The translations under genes and the position numbers were made by a program. Below the pieces are notes generated by a model that saw only the letters and a program-made list of their open reading frames with translations, searched no databases and had not been told where the DNA came from. Positions 1 to 10,100 of a DNA stretch of 64,000 nucleotides are shown piece after piece. Each line of letters starts with the position of its first letter. Position 1 is the stretch's first letter. The stretch comes from JAAURB01 sp049647265 (GTDB lineage Bacteria > Cyanobacteriota > Cyanobacteriia > Cyanobacteriales > Microcoleaceae), in assembly GCA_049647265.1 (NCBI GenBank), contig JBARXJ010000035.1, positions 1-64,000 on the forward strand, given 5' to 3'.

Positions 1-2
1 CC

Positions 3-3000
3 ACAGTCACTATCAGCGTTGCAGATCCAACTGAAAACACTCCTCCTGTGGCCGATGATGACAACTACAGCACACCATTAGATACTCCTTTAACCATTAA
101 TACTCCAGGAGTTTTAGAGGGTGACACTGATGCAGATGGAGATGCTTTAACTGTTGCGATCGCAAACGAGCCCAGCAGTGGTAATGTGACTCTTAATCCC
201 GATGGTTCGTTTAGCTATACTCCTAACCCTGGATTTATTGGTAATGATAGCTTTACCTATATTGCCAATGATGGTAATGGCGGCACAGATACAGCTACCG
301 TTACGATTAATATTACAGAACCCAATGAGCCAACGCCACCCCCTGGCCCTTCACTGCCTCCGACGCTAGATTTAGATGGCAATGATAGTACGACTCTGGG
401 AAGTGATTTTGCCATAACATTTACCTCCGGTGGAAATGCTGTTGCGGTTGGGGATACAGATGTAGCAATTGCAGATACTGATAGTCCGAATATGGTATCA
501 GCGACTATTATCCTGACACAACGTCCTGATGGTAATAACTTTGAAAGTTTAGCCGTTAATGGGACTCTTCCAGAAACTATTACGGCTAGCGTTTATAACC
601 CTGAAACAGGAATTATCACTTTAAGCGGTAGTGCAACTGTTGCAGACTATCAAACCGCCATTAGTCAAATTGTCTACAATAATACTTCCCCCACACCGAC
701 TACACAAGCACGGATTGTTTCCAGTAGCGTTAATGATGGTACAACTGATAGTAATATTGCCAACGCGGTGATTAGTGTGGTTCCGCCTGTTGGGTTAACC
801 ATAGACTTAGATGGCGATGATAGTACGACTGTTGGAAGTGATTTTACCACCACATTTACGGTTGGTGGAAATGCTGTTGCGGTTGGGGATACAGATGTAA
901 CAATTGCAGAGACTGAGAGTGAAAATATTGTTTCAGCCACTATTACTTTAACCAATCCTGTTGATGGCAATACTGTTGAAAGTTTAGCGGTTAACGGGAC
1001 TCTGCCAGAAACTATTACGGCAAGTGAGTATAATCCTGAGAATGGAACAATTACTTTAAGCGGGAATGCAACTATTGCCGACTATCAAACCGCCATTAGC
1101 CAAATTGTCTACAATAATACTTCTGCCACACCCAATACAGAAGCGCGAATTGTTTCAACAACGGTTAATGATGGTACAACCGATAGTAATATTGCTAACG
1201 CTGTCATCTCGGTTAATTTAGGTAATACTGCGCCAAATGCTGAAGATGATATTCAGCCGACTCAAGTCAATACTGCGATTAATATCAATGTCCTCAGTAA
1301 TGATAATGATCCTGATGGAGATGTATTGAGGATTACTGAAATCTCTTCTTCAGGTAATGGTACAGCAATTATTGATGACAACGGAACCCCTGACGATCCG
1401 AGTGACGATCAAATCACTTACACTCCCAATGCAGATTTTACTGGAATTGATCGCTTTACCTACACCGTTGGCGATGGTAATGGAGGAAGCGATACTGCTA
1501 GTGTGACAGTGGGTATACCCGAAGCTGTTCCAGTCCCAGTCCCTGTCCCAACACCTGTCCCAACACCTGTCCCGACTCCAGTCCCGACTCCAGTCCCGAC
1601 TCCAGTCCCAACTCCTGTCCCTGTCCCAACTCCTGTCCCTGTCCCAACACCTGTCCCAACACCTGTCCCGACTCCTGTCCCAACACCTAGCCCGACTCCC
1701 AATCAGCCTCCAGTAGCCGAAGAATTAACTACCCAAGGCAGCAATACCGGCGATCAAATTCGGGTATCGACCTTAAGGGCCACCGATCCAGATGGGCCTA
1801 ATAATGATTTAGTTTACCGCATCACCAAGTTACCGGAGAACGGCACTCTATTCTTAGATGGAGTTGAGGTAACCCGCCTGCAACAGGTGATGGAGTTAAC
1901 CTCACAACAAACCGGTCAGTTAACCTTCTTGCCGACACCGGGTGCTTTCCCGCAAGGGGGTGAAGACCGTTTCTGCTATGTTGCTGTTGATACTGAGGGT
2001 GCAGTGTCGGACGAAGTCCCCGTGACGCTGAATATTGCACCACCCCCTTCTATTCCTCGTGAAGATGCCAATGAAGATGCTTGTTCTTGCCCGCCTATTC
2101 CAGTATTTGAAGGAATGGTACTGCCTCAACGGGTTGAAATTGACGCAAATGTTCCCCCAGATGCGATTTTCCGCACAGACGGAGACGATAGCGATGATGT
2201 GATGATGGGAACTGGGGAAAATGATATCATTCGAGGGGCCTTAGGCAATGACACCATTGAAGGGGCTGACGGCGATGATAGTCTATACGGCGGCGTTGAT
2301 GATAGCTTTGAAGCAGCTTTAACGCGGGACGCAGACAACCCACTCATCCGGGACGTTTCTGGCCGTGATGCCATTGATGGCGCGGGGGGTAATGACTATA
2401 TCTCAGCCAATGAAGGCAACGATACGGTGACTGGAAGTGATGGGAATGATACGGCTTATGGCGGTAAAGACGATGATCTGATGTTTGGTGATGACGGTAA
2501 CGATGTTCTCTACGGAGACATGGGTAATGATACGGTTATCGGCGGCAATGGTATTAATGGCGCTATTCCTCGCAGTGAAGATCAAGACCCCGTTGAAGAT
2601 AACGACACGTTACATGGTTACCGCAATGATGATGTCATGGTGGGTGGCCCAGGTAACGATATGATCTTCGCGGGTAAAGATCAGGACTTTATTTTCGCTG
2701 GAGGAGGAGATGATGCTGCATGGGGTGACCTGGGTGCAGATACGGTCTATGGCGATAAAGGATCGGATACCCTCTATGGCGATACAGGCAACCCGCAACA
2801 AAGCGATATTAATAGCCCTGATATCATGTGGGGGGGTTCGGGTGATGACTGGATGAATGGAAACCAGGGTGAAGATACCCTCAGTGGCGGTATGGGTAAT
2901 GATATGGTTCGTGGGGGTCAACAAGATGATCTGCTGTTTGGGGATATCGGTAATGATATGCTTTACGGTGAAGAAGGTAATGATATGCTCTGCGGTAATG

Positions 3001-3461
3001 AAGGGGATGATACCTTATTTGGCGATGAATTGGGTCAAGTGGGGAATGATACCCTTTGTGGCGGCAGTGGCAATGATTTGTTACTGGGTAATGAAGCAGA
3101 AGATATTCTCTGTGGTCAAATGGGGAATGATACCCTCCATGGTGGTCAAGCCGCAGATACCCTGAAAGGCGGTTCTGGTGATGATTGGCTGTTTGGTGAT
3201 GAAGGATCGGATTTGATTACCACTGGTAGTGGAGAAGATCGCGTTGTTCTCTTTTCTATGGAGAATAGCACTGATACTATTACTGATTTTACCATTGGTG
3301 AGGATATGATTCTACTGGGTGGTGGCTTAAGTTTCAATGATCTAAGCTTTACCAATAGTGGAACTTCAACCATTATTACTGCCAATGGTCAAGACTTAGC
3401 CATTCTGCAAAATATCACTACCAATAGCTTAAATAATGTCAATAACTTTGCCACATTGTAA
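3..3461 (+). CDS. Large cadherin-like/RTX calcium-binding surface protein, 5' end outside the window
   Basis: The reading frame is open to the window edge and codes for typical repeat sequence (TVTISVADPTENTPPVADDD), so the first possible start, a GTG at 48, is not the true start and the gene is cut at its 5' end. The visible part begins with an Ig/cadherin-like repeat (GNDSFTYIANDGNGG). It continues with two near-identical repeats of about 135 residues beginning LDLDG(N/D)DSTT, another cadherin-like repeat, a long PVPTP linker, a further cadherin-like repeat, and then about 20 RTX nonapeptides (GGxGNDxxx) that bind calcium. The C-terminal end (DFTIGEDMILLGG) is the usual RTX cap, which acts as a type I secretion signal in this family. 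It is probably secreted or surface-anchored, with an adhesion or S-layer-like role. No secretion genes are adjacent. Confidence 0.85.
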   Translation, partial: TVTISVADPTENTPPVADDDNYSTPLDTPLTINTPGVLEGDTDADGDALTVAIANEPSSGNVTLNPDGSFSYTPNPGFIGNDSFTYIANDGNGGTDTATVTINITEPNEPTPPPGPSLPPTLDLDGNDSTTLGSDFAITFTSGGNAVAVGDTDVAIADTDSPNMVSATIILTQRPDGNNFESLAVNGTLPETITASVYNPETGIITLSGSATVADYQTAISQIVYNNTSPTPTTQARIVSSSVNDGTTDSNIANAVISVVPPVGLTIDLDGDDSTTVGSDFTTTFTVGGNAVAVGDTDVTIAETESENIVSATITLTNPVDGNTVESLAVNGTLPETITASEYNPENGTITLSGNATIADYQTAISQIVYNNTSATPNTEARIVSTTVNDGTTDSNIANAVISVNLGNTAPNAEDDIQPTQVNTAININVLSNDNDPDGDVLRITEISSSGNGTAIIDDNGTPDDPSDDQITYTPNADFTGIDRFTYTVGDGNGGSDTASVTVGIPEAVPVPVPVPTPVPTPVPTPVPTPVPTPVPTPVPVPTPVPVPTPVPTPVPTPVPTPSPTPNQPPVAEELTTQGSNTGDQIRVSTLRATDPDGPNNDLVYRITKLPENGTLFLDGVEVTRLQQVMELTSQQTGQLTFLPTPGAFPQGGEDRFCYVAVDTEGAVSDEVPVTLNIAPPPSIPREDANEDACSCPPIPVFEGMVLPQRVEIDANVPPDAIFRTDGDDSDDVMMGTGENDIIRGALGNDTIEGADGDDSLYGGVDDSFEAALTRDADNPLIRDVSGRDAIDGAGGNDYISANEGNDTVTGSDGNDTAYGGKDDDLMFGDDGNDVLYGDMGNDTVIGGNGINGAIPRSEDQDPVEDNDTLHGYRNDDVMVGGPGNDMIFAGKDQDFIFAGGGDDAAWGDLGADTVYGDKGSDTLYGDTGNPQQSDINSPDIMWGGSGDDWMNGNQGEDTLSGGMGNDMVRGGQQDDLLFGDIGNDMLYGEEGNDMLCGNEGDDTLFGDELGQVGNDTLCGGSGNDLLLGNEAEDILCGQMGNDTLHGGQAADTLKGGSGDDWLFGDEGSDLITTGSGEDRVVLFSMENSTDTITDFTIGEDMILLGGGLSFNDLSFTNSGTSTIITANGQDLAILQNITTNSLNNVNNFATL
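1530..1700 (+). repeat. Proline-rich minisatellite linker inside the RTX gene
   Basis: Repeats of 6 and 12 bases (cctgtcccaaca, ccagtcccgact) code for PVPTPVPT units, about 55 residues in all. They separate the cadherin-like and RTX halves. Such tandem arrays are prone to length change; the opposite strand gives artefactual Gly-Val-Thr reading frames. Confidence 0.85.
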
Positions 3462-3475
3462 GCTCAAGTTATAAT
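3396..3475 (+). repeat. 80-base 3' end of the RTX gene, first copy
   Basis: This stretch covers the last codons and stop of the RTX gene. It is repeated with about 10 substitutions at 3561-3640, over exactly the same length. Confidence 0.8.
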
Positions 3476-3560
3476 CTTTTGTAGCCTGTAGGGTGTGTCA
3501 GTGATGCACCCTATTTTGTAAGGGCTCACTTCTACTATCATTACTGTGTGGAGTTAAAAG

Positions 3561-3640
3561 TTAGCTATCCTGCAAAATATTACTGCCAATAGCTTAAATA
3601 ATATTAACAATTTTGCTACCTTGTCAGCTCAAGTTGTAAT
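3561..3640 (+). repeat. 80-base degenerate copy of the RTX gene 3' end
   Basis: It matches 3396-3475 along its whole length (ctgcaaaatat, caatagcttaaataat, agctcaagtt). The stop codon TAA of the real gene is TCA here. It looks like the relic of a tandem duplicate or of a second RTX gene lost by recombination. Confidence 0.75.
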
Positions 3641-3698
3641 TATAGTAGTAGAGAGGTTTAAACAAACCGCTATACAAATTTTCAGGTTTGATCAAATT

Positions 3699-3884
3699 AT
3701 GAGTTTATATCCTAGTTTCCAGAAACGCTTATTTTCCTATCTATTTCGGCTGGCTATTCTGGCGATGATCGTCATTTGGCTGTTAAGAGGTTTTGGTATT
3801 TTAGCGTTTTTACCCGGAATGATTTTATGGATATTACTCTTTGCTTCCATTGGATTTGGTGTTTTAGCACAGTTTAGTCGTTGA
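3699..3884 (+). CDS. Small two-TM hypothetical membrane protein (61 aa)
   Basis: The frame is open from a TTG at 3621, but the upstream part is translated RTX-tail relic, so I place the start at the ATG at 3699 (MSLYPSFQKR). Residues 11-30 and 35-55 are strongly hydrophobic, separated by a short Arg-Gly-Phe turn, which suggests two membrane helices in a hairpin. There is no recognisable family motif. It stands alone between the RTX gene and the convergent CAAD gene. The function is unknown, and it could be a chance frame, although the composition looks like a genuine small membrane protein. Confidence 0.45.
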   Translation: MSLYPSFQKRLFSYLFRLAILAMIVIWLLRGFGILAFLPGMILWILLFASIGFGVLAQFSR

Positions 3885-3971
3885 AATTTAACAAAAATCT
3901 CCATCTAGTCTTGAGATGGAGAAATTCACAAGTATTTGTTAATGTTATAAAAACAGAAAGCTAATGAAGTA

Positions 3972-4403
3972 TTATACTTTAGCTCTACCCCCAGTAATTT
4001 GTTCAAAGAATGCTTGAAATTCTGCCGCTAATTCTTGACGATTAGACGCACGTAATAAGTAGCGGTAAACAAACCAAGCCGCATATCCAATACCAATTAA
4101 CTCGAAGGTTGGGGCTAATAGGGGAATATCATTCAGGGCATCGACAACTGCAAACAGGACTTTTATCGTCACAATAGCAGAGATAATTAAAATCACTGTT
4201 ATGATTGGTTTCTGGTACTCCCCAAAGAAACTAGACACATAACCCGGTAGTTCAGCTAGGACTTCAACCACTTTGGTTTTAACCTGTTCATACTGACTGG
4301 CTGTTGCCTCCGTTGTTGATACCGGTGTGAGTGGATCTTGTGATGCTGCTTTTACATCAACTGTCTTAGCTGTTGTTGTGTCAGTACTTTTAGGTTCTGG
4401 CAT
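3972..4403 (-). CDS. CAAD-domain protein (CurT/CURT1-like thylakoid membrane protein)
   Basis: The 143-residue protein has an acidic, Thr/Ser-rich, disordered N-terminus. A short amphipathic segment follows (VLAELPGYVSSFFGEY). Two hydrophobic helices (PIITVILIISAIVTIKVL and an IGIGYAAWFVYRYLL segment) come next, and then a conserved amphipathic tail (ELAAEFQAFFEQITG). This layout is that of the CAAD domain, which cyanobacteria attach to some aminoacyl-tRNA synthetases and which as a stand-alone protein (CurT) bends thylakoid membranes. I chose the ATG at 4403 over an upstream start at 4445 because AAGGAG lies 6 bases before it. It is monocistronic. The family call is firm; the thylakoid-curvature role is taken from the family. 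Confidence 0.8.
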   Translation of the reverse strand: MPEPKSTDTTTAKTVDVKAASQDPLTPVSTTEATASQYEQVKTKVVEVLAELPGYVSSFFGEYQKPIITVILIISAIVTIKVLFAVVDALNDIPLLAPTFELIGIGYAAWFVYRYLLRASNRQELAAEFQAFFEQITGGRAKV

Positions 4404-4727
4404 TCTTATCTCCTTATTCAGCGTGCAATTACAACAAATTGACATTTTTACCTATCAGCATTACGCTAATAGGAAATTCTTGCTTCATACCCTCTTAACC
4501 AGGATATCCCTGTCAGATCGAGTCCACAAGTGTTTTTGTCTGGCTTCTACTGGCTGAGTTGAGCGCAGAAGCTTCTCAATTTGCTTTATGGATAATAGCT
4601 TACCAGCAGAATTTAATATCCAACTGGTAGATCTACACCAGCGTAGCAGGCTTTTCACCTGAAAAAACATTGATTTTTGTTAAATTATGATGGGTCATTT
4701 GTTCTTTGTTATGGGTTGAGCGGTTGT

Positions 4728-4790
4728 TAGAGGGAATGGGGAATGGGGAATAGGGGCGTGACTCCTAACCAATAACCAATAACCAACAAC
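4728..4790. repeat. Short tandem repeat tract (ggggaat / aaccaat)
   Basis: Direct repeats of ggaatgg and ataaccaat abut the stop codon of the next minus-strand gene. Similar low-complexity tracts occur at 55507-55600 and within a kinase gene at 59806-59870. They are typical of intergenic repeats in filamentous cyanobacteria. Confidence 0.6.
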
Positions 4791-5737
4791 TAACCACGAA
4801 TAGCTAATAACCCTGCCCCATAAGCGGGTTGATAACGGGGCCAGATCACGGTCGCGTCAGGGGCGATCGCTTCAATTGCGATTTCAAATTGTTGACGCAG
4901 TTGTGATATACTCTTCCATACACCCCCAATCGTAACAATTTCAAAGGTTTCTGTGGGGTCAAATAAGTCTATCATCACCACTTCTGTAGCGAATGTTAAT
5001 TCTTCTACGGCGGTTGTAATAATTGCGATCGCGATCGCATCTCCTTCTACTGCGGCTTGGTCTACAATGGGAGCAAGGGCGGCTATCTCTGCGACACTTA
5101 ATCCTTGACGATAAACCACTTCAACTAAATTCTCTATTTTATCTATGTTTAAATGGTGTTTAAACCGTTCTATTAATACTGTCTCTCGCCCTCTACCGTC
5201 ATAGGCTTTTAATGCTGCTTGTAAGCCTCGAATGGCAATATTATACCCACTGCCTTCATCACCTAAAATATATCCCCAACCGCCGACTCGTTTGGTTTTG
5301 CCTTGTTGATTTTGACCATATACTTGAGATCCGGTTCCGGCGATCGCCACGATTCCTACTGTATCACAACATCCCCCCATTAATGCAATTTCATTATCCC
5401 CTGTAATGGATAAATGTTGCGGTAAAATTTGCCAAGTGATTAATTCAGATAACTTTAATTGTAGGGGTTTTAATAGGTTTTTAACCGTTTGAATATCCTC
5501 GGGACGACCGACTCCAGCCAGTCCAATACCCATTGCTTCAATTGTTAGAGGAATTGATAGATTTGTGGCTTTGATGGCTTGAGTAATTGCCTCTTCTAAT
5601 GAGTTTTGGGTGGCTTCTATTCCTATACTTTGATAGTTTGATGGCCCTCCTTCTCCTCGACCTAAAACTTGTCCGGTATCATCCATTAACACACAAACTG
5701 TTTTTGTGCCGCCGCCGTCTATTCCTAAAATGTACAT
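4790..5737 (-). CDS. BadF/BadG-family ATPase, probable N-acetylglucosamine kinase
   Basis: The 315-residue protein starts with the sugar-kinase/ASKHA phosphate-1 motif (GIDGGGTKTVCVL). It also has the adenosine and phosphate-2 regions (VAIAGTGSQVYG, WGYILGDEGSGYNI) and TIGGVWKS near the C-terminus, the usual order for the BadF/BadG/BcrA/BcrD family. Members of this size in cyanobacteria are mostly annotated as N-acetylglucosamine kinase, which phosphorylates GlcNAc at C6 in amino-sugar salvage. The four-Cys iron-sulfur site of benzoyl-CoA reductase activators is absent, which favours a sugar kinase. Its ATG overlaps the TAA of the upstream gene (TAATG), so the two are probably translationally coupled. 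The substrate is inferred. Confidence 0.8.
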   Translation of the reverse strand: MYILGIDGGGTKTVCVLMDDTGQVLGRGEGGPSNYQSIGIEATQNSLEEAITQAIKATNLSIPLTIEAMGIGLAGVGRPEDIQTVKNLLKPLQLKLSELITWQILPQHLSITGDNEIALMGGCCDTVGIVAIAGTGSQVYGQNQQGKTKRVGGWGYILGDEGSGYNIAIRGLQAALKAYDGRGRETVLIERFKHHLNIDKIENLVEVVYRQGLSVAEIAALAPIVDQAAVEGDAIAIAIITTAVEELTFATEVVMIDLFDPTETFEIVTIGGVWKSISQLRQQFEIAIEAIAPDATVIWPRYQPAYGAGLLAIRG

Positions 5738-7068
5738 TATTTAATTCGGCTCACCATCCAGTTTCGTAATTTCAGGAATGATTCTTCTACCCAATACATT
5801 GCCCCGTCTAACCATTCTAAGAGCTTCTCTAGGGGATGTTTGACATATTCTACTGCGGTGACTGGAGTCTCTAATATTTCAGGGCTTCCCTCCGAGTAGG
5901 CAGGCTGAAGCCGAGCACCCTCAAGCTGCTTATCAATTTCTATTATAGACTTTTTACCATAATTTTCGACGCTTGTCAACCCTAGAGGGCTGTTCCATTC
6001 TGTTTGAGGGTTTGAGGGGGGTTGAATGGGTGTTTGAGAGTCAGTTAATTTAACTTTGCTTGCAATGGCTTCATCTTCAAAGATATATTGACCTACGGTA
6101 GCAGCGATTAAAAATCCACCGACTCCAATTCCGGCAAATAAGGGAAAAGAGGAATGCTGCATTCTTTGCCAAATTCCTAGGGATAATTGCGCGGTTTGAT
6201 TTTGAGATTGAGGTAAGATAGAAACTTGTTTTTCGTTACCTGCAATTGCACTTAAATTTTCGCTTGCATCTAAAACGGGATAATATTGTTCGTCTACACT
6301 ATTCAAATCATCTGGATTATAAAAATAGCGGATAGCGGCTTGAATTAATCCTTGAATTTTTGATTGAGATTGACTATCCAAATCAGAAATAGTGGAATTT
6401 TGAGAGAATTCTGTAGAGGAAACAACAGATGTATTGTCTGGGGAGATCGGTTCAACTTTCGCTAAAGCAGATTCTCCGAATAAGTTCAGACCCATTGCAA
6501 CGGGACTGGTTTGTACCCATCCCATGGCTTGAGACAGCATACAATAGACGGGTAAGATTAATCCCATTGCCGGAATTGCCGGTTGTAGCGCTGGGAAATA
6601 GGATGTTTTTTTGCTATTTTTTTGAAGAGTATTTTTAATTTGTTGTTGAAGAGTCTGTTGTTGAGAAGCGGTTAACGGATGCAGGGTTTGAGTATTTGCT
6701 GCAACTAAAACTAATTGTTGAGTATCGAGACGACTGGCAATACCTTGAACTTGAACGGGTGAAGTCAGAGTTGGCAGAATATCCTCGACAGTTATATCGG
6801 TTGAGTGAGGTGAATCATTCAGTTGGGGTATGCCGATATTAGTCTGAGCTTTAAGTTGTTTACCCACCCTCTTTGCCCCTTGAATCAGGACATAAATCGG
6901 ATACAGTAAAATTTGAGTGGCATAACTGGTGGTGAGGCGGACTTGCCGGAATGTGCGTTGGCGTAGCCTTGCGGTAGCAGTATCGCATCCATCTAGAAAT
7001 TGACGGTATTGTTGTGATACCGTATTGAAAATCCGACTTTTGTAAGGGTTGGGAGACGGAGCAGCCAT
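5737..7068 (-). CDS. Hypothetical cyanobacterial protein with one TM segment (443 aa)
   Basis: I do not recognise a family. The N-terminus is basic and helical (FNTVSQQYRQFLDGCD) with a moderately hydrophobic stretch near residues 48-65. The central part is Gln/Ser/Thr-rich and probably disordered. A clear membrane helix lies near residues 310-328 (GIGVGGFLIAATVGQYIF), and the C-terminal 50 residues (HPLEKLLEWLDGAMYWVEESF) are amphipathic. It is the first gene of a two-gene unit with the downstream sugar kinase (stop and start overlap). It is divergent from the alpha-mannosidase, so it may serve carbohydrate or cell-surface metabolism. Codons near the 5' end contain an interspersed repeat (6955-6986). 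Confidence 0.6.
   Translation of the reverse strand: MAAPSPNPYKSRIFNTVSQQYRQFLDGCDTATARLRQRTFRQVRLTTSYATQILLYPIYVLIQGAKRVGKQLKAQTNIGIPQLNDSPHSTDITVEDILPTLTSPVQVQGIASRLDTQQLVLVAANTQTLHPLTASQQQTLQQQIKNTLQKNSKKTSYFPALQPAIPAMGLILPVYCMLSQAMGWVQTSPVAMGLNLFGESALAKVEPISPDNTSVVSSTEFSQNSTISDLDSQSQSKIQGLIQAAIRYFYNPDDLNSVDEQYYPVLDASENLSAIAGNEKQVSILPQSQNQTAQLSLGIWQRMQHSSFPLFAGIGVGGFLIAATVGQYIFEDEAIASKVKLTDSQTPIQPPSNPQTEWNSPLGLTSVENYGKKSIIEIDKQLEGARLQPAYSEGSPEILETPVTAVEYVKHPLEKLLEWLDGAMYWVEESFLKLRNWMVSRIK
6955..6986. repeat. Interspersed G/C-rich repeat inside a coding region
   Basis: The 32-base stretch gcgttggcgtag...tatcgc belongs to the same family as the reverse complement of 15061-15117 (gcgttcgcgtagcgtgg...tatcgc). 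Here it is translated in frame as about ten Arg/Ala/Thr-rich residues. Confidence 0.5.
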
Positions 7069-7152
7069 AATTTCAAGCTCAGAGGAAATGGATAAGGCGA
7101 TTCAGTTGATCGACAGAGTCTAATTATTTATTGTAATTCAAAATAGGATTGA

Positions 7153-10100
7153 ATGACCGAGAATTATCCGATTGTTTCACAGAAAATTGCTACAACTCTA
7201 GAACATCTCCGTCGCTGTACTCGGAGGGATGTATTGTCGGATTGGCGAATAGCCGAGGGAAAGTTATCCCTGAGTGAAATAGCAAATTTTGATTCATTGC
7301 CGTGGGTTGAGGTGAATTCGCGATCGCATATTCCTTGGCAACGGGGGAAAGTCGCAATCTGGCTAACGCAAAATATTATAGTTCCGGCACATTTATCCAA
7401 TTATCCGTTATCGGGTTTAAGTTTAAGATTGAGTTTGGCTTGGTGGGCAGAACAGGCTGAAATTTATCTCAATGGTGAATTGATACAATCTGGAGATTTA
7501 TTTGATTGTTCTACACGTATTTTATTATCGGATAATATTATAGCGGGCAATCAGTTTTGGATAGCGATTCGTTTAGTCAGTCCCTATCATGATGAGGGTG
7601 CATTAGTTCGATCTATCTGTATTTATGAACGGGATAATATTGAACCGATCGATCCGGGTTTTTTTGCCGATGAAATCGAGGTTATCTATATAGGCTGTCA
7701 GACGAATCAACAGTTAACTGAAAACTTAGCGCAATCTTTAGATCAAATAGATTGGTCAGCCTTACCCGACCGAGAACAATTTGAGCGATCGCTCTCATCT
7801 ATCCGAAATCAATTAATCCAATCGGGTGATTATTTCCCCACGGTTAAAATAGGATTATTAGGTCATGCTCATTTAGACTTAGCTTGGTTATGGCCGATTG
7901 CAGAAACTTGGGTGGCAGCGAAGCGAACATTTGAATCTGTCTTATCGTTACAACAGGAGTTTGAGGAATTAATTTTCTCTCATTCCACTCCGGCTTTATT
8001 TGCCTGGATAGAAGTTCATCGTCCGGATTTATTTGAAAAAATTATAGAGAAAGTCCGCCAAGGAAGTTGGGAAATTGCAGCGGGGTTATGGGTAGAACCG
8101 GAATTGAATATTATCAATGCTGAGTCTATTGTCCGACAGATTCTATATGGTCAGAATTACGTTAAGGAAAAGTTCGGTAATATTTCAGAAGTCGCTTGGT
8201 TACCCGATAGTTTCGGATTTTGTTGGCAACTTCCCCAATTGTTACGACAAGGCGGTATTCGGTATTTTGTAACTCAAAAGTTACGGTGGAATGATACAAC
8301 CGATTTTCCCTATGAGCTGTTTTGGTGGGAAGGTTTAGATGGAACTAGAATTCTCAGTTATATGTCTGCTTTTATTGGGCAAGAAATCGATCCGATTAAA
8401 ATGGCAAATTATGCCGCAGATTGGCAAAATAACACGGGAATTAATCAGGCGTTATGGTTACCGGGCGTAGGCGATCATGGTGGCGGGCCGACACGGGATA
8501 TGTTAGAAGTAGCTCAACGTTGGCAGCAGTCTGATTTTTTCCCAGAAATGGGGTTTATCTCAGCTCAGGATTATTTACGGCAAATTGAAATAGCGGCAGA
8601 GTCGTTTCCGGTTTGGCAAGATGAACTGTATCTCGAGTTTCATCGCGGTTGCTATACAACGCACGCGGAGCAAAAACAATACTTACGTGATTGTGAGGGA
8701 TTATTGTATCAGGCAGAATTATGGGCGGCGATCGCTACATTACGGACAGAGGCGGTTTATCCGAAGATGGAATTAGAGGCGGCGTGGAAGGATGTGTTAT
8801 TTAATCAATTTCACGATATCTTACCCGGTTCTTCTATTACTGAGGTATATGAAGTGGTCAATCCCACCTGGCAGCAAGCAAAACAGACTGCCCAAATCAT
8901 ATTGCAATCTGCAATAACTGCGATCGCCAATCATATCTGTATACCGTCGCCGCCTGTTGGCATGAATGAAGCGATACCGATATTGGTATTTAATAGCTCA
9001 AATTGGCAGCGATCTGAAATTGTGTCATTAGGGGTGTCTCAACCGGGGCAAATTTATGATGCGGAGGGATATCCTATCGAGATGCAACTCGTTGGGGAAA
9101 ACAGGGAAAATACGGTTAATGCTTTACGCTTCAAGGCTTCTCAGGTTCCCCCTATTGGCTATAAGCTATTCTGGTGGTTGCCAAAAGGAGCTTATAGGGC
9201 AGAATATACTCCCGATTATATCAAAACTATATCAGATTCGGTTTTGCCTGTCAAGTTAATAGAAAATAAAGGAAAAAGTTACGGTTTAGAGAATGAATTT
9301 ATCCAGGTATTTGTGGATAGTGAAACGGGAGATATTAGCCAAATTTTTGATAAAGTTAATCATCGAGAAGTCTTACAACCGGGTGGAGGTAACCAATTAC
9401 AATTCTTTGAAGATAGGGGACAATATTGGGATGCTTGGAATATCGATCCTGATTATAATAATAATCTGTTATCTCCAGCAAAACTAAAAGAGATTCGTTG
9501 GATCACACAAGGTAATTTGGAGTGGCGGTTACGAGTTATTCGAGTTTGGGGAAAGTCAGAGTTTTGTCAAGATTATGTATTGCAACAAGATGCAAAAATA
9601 CTAAAAATTGAGACAACGGTAAATTGGCAAGACACTCATGTCTTGGTAAAAGTCGTATTTCCATTGACAGTAACATCAGATTTTGTTACAGCAGAAATCC
9701 CCGGCGGCGCGATGCAAAGAACAACAAAACCGCAAACGGATAGGGAGAAAGCAAAATGGGAAATTCCAGCATTAAATTGGGTGGATTTAAGCGATGAAGA
9801 ATATGGTATTAGTATTTTGAATAACTGTAAGTATGGATATGATATTAAACCGGATCAAATACGTTTAACATTACTGCGAGGTTCAACCTGGCCGGATGCA
9901 ACAGCAGATATTGGAACACATCAGTTTAGTTATGGTATTTATCCCCATGCTGGTAATTGGAAAAGTGCGAATGTTGTCCGGTTAGGGTATGAATTTAATC
10001 AGCCATTACAGGTGATGTTAAACCCACCGATTAACCCAAATAAAATGAATTCTCAATCTATGGGAGAAGATAGCTTTTTTGATTTACAATCTAACCATTT

